64,000 nt of DNA, from the NCBI GenBank assembly GCA_037783545.1, contig JBBELK010000390.1:639302-703301 (forward strand), in the 5' to 3' direction. The stretch comes from Henricia sp. BOLD:AAB3569 (Eukaryota > Echinodermata > Asteroidea > Spinulosida > Echinasteridae). The position numbers and the translations under genes are program-made. The stretch's first letter is position 1, and each line of letters begins with the position of its first letter. The notes beneath the pieces were generated by a model. The model ran no database searches, was not told the DNA's origin, and saw only the letters and a program-made list of their open reading frames with translations. Below are positions 1 through 8,042 of this stretch, piece by piece.

Positions 1-49
1 AAATTTCTCTGCCATTTCCCGGCGAAAGTCTGTCAATTTTTTAGGACAA
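1..49. repeat. Partial satellite monomer at the left edge
   Basis: These bases match the last 49 positions of the monomer (the end after the T8 tract, including the T6 tract), so the array continues to the left of the window. Confidence 0.95.
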
Positions 50-1231
50 GTGCGCAATATAGAGTCTTTGGAGCATGCAAAATTTGAAGTTCGTCGGAAC
101 ATTTTTCGACCTCCAAATTTGCCGACGTTTGGACCACACTTTGACCAAAATCCCGTCCCAAACTGGGCCGTGTCAACGACAGTCCGAAGGACTGAGCATG
201 CGCACGAGTCAGGAGTACACCAAAGTGGTGTGTACAGACAGCCACAGGTTGCGGGAGCAACCAGGAAGCGCCAACCCCTTTTTTTTCTAAACTCTGAAAT
301 TTCTCTGCCATTTCCCGGCGAAAGTCTGTCAATTTTTTAGGACAAGTGCGCAATATAGAGTCTTTGGAGCATGCAAAATTTGAAGTTCGTCGGAACATTT
401 TTCGACCTCCGAATTTGCCGATGTTTGGACCACACTTTGACCAAAATCCCGTCCCAAACTGGGCCGTGTCAACGAAAGTCCGAAGGACTGAGCATGCTCA
501 CGAGTCAGGAGTACACCAAAGAGGTGTGTACAGACAGCCACAGGTTGCGGGAGCAACCAGGAAGCGCCAACCCCTTTTTTTTCTAAACTCTGAAATTTCT
601 CTGCCATTTCCCGGCGAAAGTCTGTCAATTTTTTAGGACAAGTGCGCAATATAGAGTCTTTGGAGCATGCAAAATTTGAAGTTCGTCGGAACATTTTTCG
701 ACCTCCAAATTTGCCGACGTTTGGACCACACTTTGACCAAAATCCCGTCCCAAACTGGGCCGTGTCAACGACAGTCCGAAGGACTGAGCATGCGCACGAG
801 TCAGGAGTACACCAAAGAGGTGTGTACAGACAGCCACAGGTTGCGGGAGCAACCAGGAAGCGCCAACCCCTTTTTTCTAAACTCTGAAATTTCTCTTCCA
901 TTTCCCGGCGAAAGTCTGTCAATTTTGTAGGACAAGTGCGCAATATAGAGTCTTTGGAGCATGCAAAATTTGAAGTTCGTCGGAACATTTTTCGACCTCC
1001 AAATTTGCCGACGTTTGGACCACACTTTGACCAAAATCCCGTCCCAAACTGGGCCGTGTCAACGACAGTCCGAAGGACTGAGCATGCGCACGAGTCAGGA
1101 GTACACCAAAGAGGTGTGTACAGACAGCCACAGGTTGCGGGAGCATCCAGGAAGCGCCAACCCCTTTTTTTTCTAAACTCTGAAATTTCTCTGCCATTTC
1201 CCGGCGAAAGTCTGTCAATTTTTTAGGACAA
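50..1231. repeat. 4-monomer unit, copy 1 (1182 bp)
   Basis: The four monomers are marked in turn by CAAAGTGG in the loop; CCGAATTTGCCGATG with GCTCACGAG; a T6 instead of T8 tract followed by CTCTTCC; and GCATCC preceded by CAATTTTGTAGG. The same four follow immediately. Confidence 0.85.
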
Positions 1232-2413
1232 GTGCGCAATATAGAGTCTTTGGAGCATGCAAAATTTGAAGTTCGTCGGAACATTTTTCGACCTCCAAAT
1301 TTGCCGACGTTTGGACCACACTTTGACCAAAATCCCGTCCCAAACTGGGCCGTGTCAACGACAGTCCGAAGGACTGAGCATGCGCACGAGTCAGGAGTAC
1401 ACCAAAGTGGTGTGTACAGACAGCCACAGGTTGCGGGAGCAACCAGGAAGCGCCAACCCCTTTTTTTTCTAAACTCTGAAATTTCTCTGCCATTTCCCGG
1501 CGAAAGTCTGTCAATTTTTTAGGACAAGTGCGCAATATAGAGTCTTTGGAGCATGCAAAATTTGAAGTTCGTCGGAACATTTTTCGACCTCCGAATTTGC
1601 CGATGTTTGGACCACACTTTGACCAAAATCCCGTCCCAAACTGGGCCGTGTCAACGAAAGTCCGAAGGACTGAGCATGCTCACGAGTCAGGAGTACACCA
1701 AAGAGGTATGTACAGACAGCCACAGGTTGCGGGAGCAACCAGGAAGCGCCAACCCCTTTTTTTTCTAAACTCTGAAATTTCTCTGCCATTTCCCGGCGAA
1801 AGTCTGTCAATTTTTTAGGACAAGTGCGCAATATAGAGTCTTTGGAGCATGCAAAATTTGAAGTTCGTCGGAACATTTTTCGACCTCCAAATTTGCCGAC
1901 GTTTGGACCACACTTTGACCAAAATCCCGTCCCAAACTGGGCCGTGTCAACGACAGTCCGAAGGACTGAGCATGCGCACGAGTCAGGAGTACACCAAAGA
2001 GGTGTGTACAGACAGCCACAGGTTGCGGGAGCAACCAGGAAGCGCCAACCCCTTTTTTCTAAACTCTGAAATTTCTCTTCCATTTCCCGGCGAAAGTCTG
2101 TCAATTTTGTAGGACAAGTGCGCAATATAGAGTCTTTGGAGCATGCAAAATTTGAAGTTCGTCGGAACATTTTTCGACCTCCAAATTTGCCGACGTTTGG
2201 ACCACACTTTGACCAAAATCCCGTCCCAAACTGGGCCGTGTCAACGACAGTCCGAAGGACTGAGCATGCGCACGAGTCAGGAGTACACCAAAGAGGTGTG
2301 TACAGACAGCCACAGGTTGCGGGAGCATCCAGGAAGCGCCAACCCCTTTTTTTTCTAAACTCTGAAATTTCTCTGCCATTTCCCGGCGAAAGTCTGTCAA
2401 TTTTTTAGGACAA
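1232..2413. repeat. 4-monomer unit, copy 2 (1182 bp)
   Basis: This repeats the previous unit with the same order and lengths. The one difference I saw is GAGGTATG in the 1528 monomer against GAGGTGTG in the 346 monomer. Both states are preserved in HOR copy 2 (8339 and 9521), so this duplication is older than the large one. Confidence 0.85.
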
Positions 2414-4516
2414 GTGCGCAATATAGAGTCTTTGGAGCATGCAAAATTTGAAGTTCGTCGGAACATTTTTCGACCTCCAAATTTGCCGACGTTTGGACCA
2501 CACTTTGACCAAAATCCCGTCCCAAACTGGGCCGTGTCAACGACAGTCCGAAGGACTGAGCATGCGCACGAGTCAGGAGTACACCAAAGTGGTGTGTACA
2601 GACAGCCACAGGTTGCGGGAGCAACCAGGAAGCGCCAACCCCTTTTTTTTCTAAACTCTGAAATTTCTCTGCCATTTCCCGACGAAAGTCTGTCATTTTT
2701 TTAGGACAAGTGCGCAATATAGAGTCTTTGGAGCATGCAAAATTTGAAGTTCGTCGGAACATTTTTCGACCTCCAAATTTGCCGACGTTTGGACCACACT
2801 TTGACCAAAATCCCGTCCCAAACTGGGCCGTGTCAACGACAGTCCGAAGGACTGAGCATGCGCACGAGTCAGGAGTACACCAAAGAGGTGTGTACAGACA
2901 GCCACAGGTTGAGGGAGCAACCAGGAAGCGCCAACCCCTTTTTTTCTAAACTCTGAAATTTCTCTGCCAGTTCCCGGCGAAAGTCTGTAAATTTTTTAGG
3001 ACAAGTGCGCAATATAAAGTCTTTGGAGCATGCAAAATTTGAAGTTCGTCGGAACATTTTTCGACCTCCAAATTTGCCGACGTTTGGACCACACTTTGAC
3101 CAAAATCCCGTCCCAAACTGGGCCGTGTCAACGACAGTCCGAAGGACTGAGCATGCGCAGGAGTCAGGAGTACACCAAAGAGGTGTGTACAGACAGCCAC
3201 AGGTTGCGGGAGCAACCAGGAAGCGCCAACCCCTTTTTTTTTCTAAACTCTGAAATTTCTCTGCCATTTCCCGGCGAAAGTCTGTCAATTTTTTAGGACA
3301 AGTGCGCAATATAGAGTCTTTGGAGCATGCAAAATTTGAAGTTCGTCGGAACATTTTTCGACCTCCAAATTTGCCGACGTTTGGACCACACTTTGACCAA
3401 AATCCCGTCCCAAACTGGGCCGTGTCAACGACAGTCCGAAGGACTGAGCATGCGCACGAGTCAGGAGTACACCAAAGAGGTGTGTACAGACAGCCACAGG
3501 TTGCGGGAGCAACCAGGAAGCGCCAACCCCTTTTTTTCTAAACTCTGAAATTTCTCTTCCATTTCCCGGCGAAAGTCTGTCAATTTTTTTAGGACAAGTG
3601 CGCAATATAGAGTCTTTGGAGCATGCAAAATTTGAAGTTCGTCGGAACATTTTTCGACCTCCAAATTTGCCGACGTTTGGACCACACTTTGACCAAAATT
3701 CCGTCCCAAACTGGGCCGTGTCAACGACAGTCCGAAGGACTGAGCATGCGCACGAGTCAGGAGTACACCAAAGATGTGTGTACAGACAGCCACAGGTTGC
3801 GGGAGCAACCAGGAAGCGCCAACCCCTTTTTTTTCTAAACTCTGAAATTTCTCTGCCATTTCCCGGCGAAAGTCTGTCAATTTTTTAGGACAAGTGCGCA
3901 ATATAGAGTCTTTGGAGCATGCAAAATTTGAAGTTCGTCGGAACATTTTTCGACCTCCAAATTTGCCGACGTTTGGACCACACTTTGACCATAATCCCGT
4001 CCCAAACTGGGCCGTGTCAACGACAGTCCGAAGGACTGAGCATGCGCACGAGTCAGGAGTACACCAAAGAGGTGTGTACAGACAGCCACAGGTTGCGGGA
4101 GCAACCAGAAAGCGCCAACCCCTTTTTTTTTTTCTAAACTCTGAAATTTCTCTGCCATTTCCCGGCGAAAGTCTGTCAATTTGTTAGGACAAGTGCGCAA
4201 TATAGAGTCTTTGGAGCATGCAAAATTTGAAGTTCGTCGGAAAATTTTTCGACCTCCAAATTTGCCGACGTTTGGACCACACTTTGACCAAAATCCCGTC
4301 CCAAACTGGGCCGTGTCAACGACAGTCCGAAGGACTGAGCATGCGCACGAGTCAGGAGTACACCAAAGAGGTGTGTACATACAGCCACAGGTTGCGGGAG
4401 CAACCAGGAAGCGCCAACCCCTTTTTTTTTCTAAACTCTGAAATTTATCTGCCATTTCCCGGCGAAAGTCTGTCAATTTTTTAGGACAAGTGCGCAATAT
4501 AGAGTCTTTGGAGCAT

Positions 4517-4562
4517 GCAAAATTTGAAGTTCGTCGGAACATTTTTCGACCTCCAAATTTGC
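4517..4562. repeat. Interrupted AT-rich inverted repeat in the monomer
   Basis: GCAAAATTTG at the left pairs with CAAATTTGC at the right, with one bulged A. The 27-base interior holds the small GTTC-GTCG-GAAC palindrome, so the segment could fold as a stem within a stem in single-stranded DNA or RNA. The arrangement recurs in nearly every copy. Substitutions such as the GAAGTTCG neighbour change to TGGAAG and the CAAATTTTCC variant weaken it in some monomers. Confidence 0.6.
4529..4540 (+). other. GTTCGTCGGAAC palindrome, resembles the 5' half of a CENP-B box
   Basis: The 12 bases form a 4-bp stem GTTC/GAAC around GTCG. Read with its flank, the site fits the first part of the CENP-B recognition pattern NTTCGNNNNANN but has ATTT where the pattern needs CGGG. 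It is therefore a half match only, and CENP-B binding cannot be inferred. It is present in almost every monomer; the copy at 46206 lacks it through a deletion. Confidence 0.4.
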
Positions 4563-4619
4563 CGACGTTTGGACCACACTTTGACCAAAATCCCGTCCCA
4601 AACTGGGCCGTGTCAACGA

Positions 4620-4634
4620 CAGTCCGAAGGACTG
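4620..4634 (+). other. Perfect hairpin CAGTCC-GAA-GGACTG
   Basis: A 6-bp perfect stem closes a GAA triloop. It is the most constant of the inverted repeats in the array: few monomers change it, and one that does (38817 copy, CAGTCT) would still allow a G-U pair in RNA. No function can be assigned from sequence alone. Confidence 0.65.
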
Positions 4635-4635
4635 A

Positions 4636-4645
4636 GCATGCGCAC
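4636..4645 (+). promoter_or_regulatory. NRF1-like motif GCATGCGCAC
   Basis: The bases resemble one and a half sites of the animal NRF1 consensus YGCGCAYGCGCR, with GCATGCGCA fitting the right-hand half. It is the second of two GCATGC palindromes in each monomer. A few copies read GCATGCTCAC, which would destroy the half site. A short motif like this in a satellite may well be chance. Confidence 0.25.
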
Positions 4646-4654
4646 GAGTCAGGA

Positions 4655-4675
4655 GTACACCAAAGAGGTGTGTAC
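4655..4675 (+). other. Hairpin GTACAC, 9-nt loop, GTGTAC
   Basis: A 6-bp stem flanks the loop CAAAGAGGT. Much of the diagnostic variation in the array falls inside this loop (for example CAAAGTGGT, CAAAGATGT, CAAAAAGGT, CAAGGAGGT), while the stem is mostly unchanged. Exceptions are the 1528 and 9521 copies, where the stem G becomes A. Confidence 0.55.
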
Positions 4676-4686
4676 AGACAGCCACA

Positions 4687-4702
4687 GGTTGCGGGAGCAA
4701 CC
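4687..4702 (+). other. Hairpin GGTTGC-GGGA-GCAACC with a GNRA-type loop
   Basis: A perfect 6-bp stem closes GGGA, which fits the GNRA tetraloop rule if transcribed. One arm is the site of the main two-class split of the array: GCAACC (perfect stem) or GCATCC (one T-T mismatch). Other variants, GGTTGA at 2710, 5082 and 10703 copies and GGTTTC in the 15440-type copies, further disrupt the stem and are not matched by changes in the opposite arm. Confidence 0.6.
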
Positions 4703-4718
4703 AGGAAGCGCCAACCCC

Positions 4719-4726
4719 TTTTTTTT
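4719..4726 (+). other. T8 tract after the third hairpin
   Basis: The tract follows CCCC and precedes CTAAAC. Its length ranges from 6 (642, 1824, 8635, 9817 copies) through 7, 8 and 9 to 11 (3894 copy) and accounts for most monomer length differences. A run of four or more T on the coding strand can stop RNA polymerase III, and here it follows hairpins, but there is no supported promoter, so I do not call it a terminator. Confidence 0.5.
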
Positions 4727-4772
4727 CTAAACTCTGAAATTTCTCTGCCATTTCCCGGCGAAAGTCTGTCAA

Positions 4773-4778
4773 TTTTTT
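4773..4778 (+). other. T6 tract before the monomer boundary
   Basis: A second, shorter T tract lies 54 bp after the start of the T8 tract in the sequence CAATTTTTTAGG. It has informative substitutions: CAATTGTTT, CAATCTTTT, CAATTATTT, CAATTTGTT and CAATTTATT mark different HOR lineages. Lengths of 7 occur (for example before 3598 and 20769). Confidence 0.6.
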
Positions 4779-5081
4779 AGGACAAGTGCGCAATATAGAG
4801 TCTTTGGAGCATGCAAAATTTGAAGTTCGTCGGAACATTTTTCGACCTCCAAATTTGCCGACGTTTGGACCACACTTTGACCAAAATCCCGTCCCAAACT
4901 GGGCCGTGTCAACGACAGTCCGAAGGACTGAGCATGCGCACGAGTCAGGAGTACACCAAAGAGGTGTGTACAGACAGCCACAGGTTGCGGGAGCAACCAG
5001 GAAGCGCCAACCCCCTTTTTTTCTAAACTCTGAAATTTCTCTTCCATTTCCCGGCGAAAGTCTGTCAATTTTTTAGGACAA

Positions 5082-7450
5082 GTGCGCAATATAGAGTCTT
5101 TGGAGCATGCAAAATTTGAAGTTCGTCGGAACATTTTTCGACCTCCAAATTTGCCGACGTTTGGACCACACTTTGACCAAAATCCCGTCCCAAACTGGGC
5201 CGTGTCAACGACAGTCCGAAGGACTGAGCATGCGCACGAGTCAGGAGTACACCAAAGAGGTGTGTACAGACAGCCACAGGTTGAGGGAGCAACCAGGAAG
5301 CGCCAACCCCTTTTTTTCTAAACTCTGAAATTTCTCTGCCAGTTCCCGGCGAAAGTCTGTAAATTTTTTAGGACAAGTGCGCAATATAAAGTCTTTGGAG
5401 CATGCAAAATTTGAAGTTCGTCGGAACATTTTTCGACCTCCAAATTTGCCGACGTTTGGACCACACTTTGACCAAAATCCCGTCCCAAACTGGGCCGTGT
5501 CAACGACAGTCCGAAGGACTGAGCATGCGCAGGAGTCAGGAGTACACCAAAGAGGTGTGTACAGACAGCCACAGGTTGCGGGAGCAACCAGGAAGCGCCA
5601 ACCCCTTTTTTTTCTAAACTCTGAAATTTCTCTGCCATTTCCCGGCGAAAGTCTGTCAATTTTTTAGGACAAGTGCGCAATATAGAGTCTTTGGAGCATG
5701 CAAAATTTGAAGTTCGTCGGAACATTTTTCGACCTCCAAATTTGCCGACGTTTGGACCACACTTTGACCAAAATCCCGTCCCAAACTGGGCCGTGTCAAC
5801 GACAGTCCGAAGGACTGAGCATGCGCACGAGTCAGGAGTACACCAAAGAGGTGTGTACAGACAGCCACAGGTTGCGGGAGCAACCAGGAAGCGCCAACCC
5901 CTTTTTTTCTAAACTCTGAAATTTCTCTTCCATTTCCCGGCGAAAGTCTGTCAATTTTTTTAGGACAAGTGCGCAATATAGAGTCTTTGGAGCATGCAAA
6001 ATTTGAAGTTCGTCGGAACATTTTTCGACCTCCAAATTTGCCGACGTTTGGACCACACTTTGACCAAAATTCCGTCCCAAACTGGGCCGTGTCAACGACA
6101 GTCCGAAGGACTGAGCATGCGCACGAGTCAGGAGTACACCAAAGATGTGTGTACAGACAGCCACAGGTTGCGGGAGCAACCAGGAAGCGCCAACCCCTTT
6201 TTTTTCTAAACTCTGAAATTTCTCTGCCATTTCCCGGCGAAAGTCTGTCAATTTTTTAGGACAAGTGCGCAATATAGAGTCTTTGGAGCATGCAAAATTT
6301 GAAGTTCGTCGGAACATTTTTCGACCTCCAAATTTGCCGACGTTTGGACCACACTTTGACCATAATCCCGTCCCAAACTGGGCCGTGTCAACGACAGTCC
6401 GAAGGACTGAGCATGCGCACGAGTCAGGAGTACACCAAAGAGGTGTGTACAGACAGCCACAGGTTGCGGGAGCAACCAGAAAGCGCCAACCCCTTTTTTT
6501 TTCTAAACTCTGAAATTTCTCTGCCATTTCCCGGCGAAAGTCTGTCAATTTGTTAGGACAAGTGCGCAATATAGAGTCTTTGGAGCATGCAAAATTTGAA
6601 GTTCGTCGGAAAATTTTTCGACCTCCAAATTTGCCGACGTTTGGACCACACTTTGACCAAAATCCCGTCCCAAACTGGGCCGTGTCAACGACAGTCCGAA
6701 GGACTGAGCATGCGCACGAGTCAGGAGTACACCAAAGAGGTGTGTACATACAGCCACAGGTTGCGGGAGCAACCAGGAAGCGCCAACCCCTTTTTTTTTC
6801 TAAACTCTGAAATTTATCTGCCATTTCCCGGCGAAAGTCTGTCAATTTTTTAGGACAAGTGCGCAATATAGAGTCTTTGGAGCATGCAAAATTTGAAGTT
6901 CGTCGGAACATTTTTCGACCTCCAAATTTGCCGACGTTTGGACCACACTTTGACCAAAATCCCGTCCCAAACTGGGCCGTGTCAACGACAGTCCGAAGGA
7001 CTGAGCATGCGCACGAGTCAGGAGTACACCAAAGAGGTGTGTACAGACAGCCACAGGTTGCGGGAGCAACCAGGAAGCGCCAACCCCTTTTTTTTCTAAA
7101 CTCTGAAATTTCTCTGCCATTTCCCGGCGAAAGTCTGTCAATTTTTTAGGACAAGTGCGCAATATAGAGTCTTTGGAGCATGCAAAATTTGAAGTTCGTC
7201 GGAACATTTTTCGACCTCCAAATTTGCCGACGTTTGGACCACACTTTGACCAAAATCCCGTCCCAAACTGGGCCGTGTCAACGACAGTCCGAAGGACTGA
7301 GCATGCGCACGAGTCAGGAGTACACCAAAGAGGTGTGTACAGACAGCCACAGGTTGCGGGAGCAACCAGGAAGCGCCAACCCCCTTTTTTTCTAAACTCT
7401 GAAATTTCTCTTCCATTTCCCGGCGAAAGTCTGTCAATTTTTTAGGACAA
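5082..7450. repeat. 8-monomer unit, copy 2
   Basis: All eight diagnostic variants of the preceding unit recur in order, 2369-2372 bp downstream. The only differences I found are T-tract lengths: 8 against 9 in the second monomer and 9 against 11 in the fifth. Such low divergence points to a very recent duplication or a collapsed or expanded assembly step. Confidence 0.85.
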
Positions 7451-8042
7451 GTGCGCAATATAGAGTCTTTGGAGCATGCAAAATTTGAAGTTCGTCGGAA
7501 CATTTTTCGACCTCCAAATTTGCCGACGTTTGGACCACACTTTGACCAAAATCCCGTCCCAAACTGGGCCGTGTCAACGACAGTCCGAAGGACTGAGCAT
7601 GCGCACGAGTCAGGAGTACACCAAAGAGGTGTGTACAGACAGCCACAGGTTGCGGGAGCATCCAGGAAGCGCCAACCCCTTTTTTTTCTAAACTCTGAAA
7701 TTTCTCTGCCATTTCCCGGCGAAAGTCTGTCAATTTTTTAGGACAAGTGCGCAATATAGAGTCTTTGGAGCATGCAAAATTTGAAGTTCGTCGGAACATT
7801 TTTCGACCTCCAAATTTGCCGACGTTTGGACCACACTTTGACCAAAATCCCGTCCCAAACTGGGCCGTGTCAACGACAGTCCGAAGGACTGAGCATGCGC
7901 ACGAGTCAGGAGTACACCAAAGAGGTGTGTACAGACAGCCACAGGTTGCGGGAGCAACCAGGAAGCGCCAACCCCTTTTTTTTCTAAACTCTGAAATTTC
8001 TCTGCCATTTCCCGGCGAAAGTCTGTCAATTTTTTAGGACAA

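Larger units (their letters stand above)
4490..4785 (+). repeat. Representative consensus-like monomer (296 bp)
   Basis: This copy carries the commonest state at every position I compared and serves as the reference for the sub-elements listed below. In order it holds GTGCGCAATATAGAG, a first GCATGC, an interrupted AT-rich inverted repeat enclosing GTTC-GTCG-GAAC, the direct repeats TGGACCA and TTGACCA 11 bp apart, a triloop hairpin, a second GCATGC, a hairpin with a 9-nt loop, a GGGA-loop hairpin, a T8 tract, TTTCCCGGCGAAA, and a T6 tract. By hand count it has 143 G+C bases and 16 CpG dinucleotides. Its length is two bases short of a multiple of three, so no reading frame passes through successive 296-bp copies. 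Confidence 0.9.
2710..5081. repeat. 8-monomer unit, copy 1
   Basis: Diagnostic variants in order are GGTTGAGGG with a following CCAGTTCCC; CAATATAAAG with GCGCAGGAG; a T7 tract with CTCTTCC; AAAATTCCG with GATGTG; CCATAATCC with CCAGAAAGC; GGAAAATTTTTC with TGTACATACAG; a plain copy; and CCCCC before a T7 tract. The 3894 monomer has the longest T tract of the array, 11 bases. Confidence 0.85.
50..8042. repeat. HOR copy 1: 27 monomers
   Basis: Monomers start at 50, 346, 642, 936, 1232, 1528, 1824, 2118, 2414, 2710, 3005, 3302, 3598, 3894, 4193, 4490, 4786, 5082, 5377, 5673, 5969, 6265, 6562, 6859, 7155, 7451 and 7747. The order of diagnostic variants is repeated from 8043 onward: the first fourteen monomers recur exactly 7993 bp downstream, and the last ones recur 5622 bp downstream. 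The difference equals the 8-monomer duplication inside this copy. Confidence 0.85.

Noticed and set aside
33..398. Recurrent 121-codon minus-strand frames and 71- to 96-codon plus-strand frames in nearly every monomer
   Set aside because: They exist because the monomer lacks stops in those frames and is copied over 200 times. Overlapping frames on both strands are equally open, substitutions change amino acids freely, and the 96-codon frame has no ATG, only GTG.
4500..4540. tRNA-type A and B boxes (TAGAGTCTTTGG and AGTTCGTCGG)
   Set aside because: Both are poor matches: the B-box GTTCGANNC has T in place of the conserved A. A tRNA-derived origin is not supported.
4751..4763. TTTCCCGGCGAAA as an E2F-like site
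   Set aside because: It is one base off the usual TTTSSCGC core, and a short near-match in a 216-copy satellite with no nearby gene carries no weight.
4490..4785. CRISPR array
   Set aside because: The unit is about 296 bp with no alternation of short repeats and unique spacers; all the sequence is repeat.
4490..4785. 5S rRNA, U snRNA or spliced-leader gene repeat
   Set aside because: Tandem 300-bp units suggest these, but I found no 5S-like internal control region, no snRNA core sequence and no known spliced-leader sequence on either strand.
5832..6911. Open reading frame of 359 codons on the minus strand (repeated at 11454-12533)
   Set aside because: It runs through several satellite monomers whose T-tract lengths happen to keep the frame. 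The same peptide blocks appear in different frames elsewhere, there is no stable start, and one-base changes in T tracts break it. It is a by-product of the repeat.
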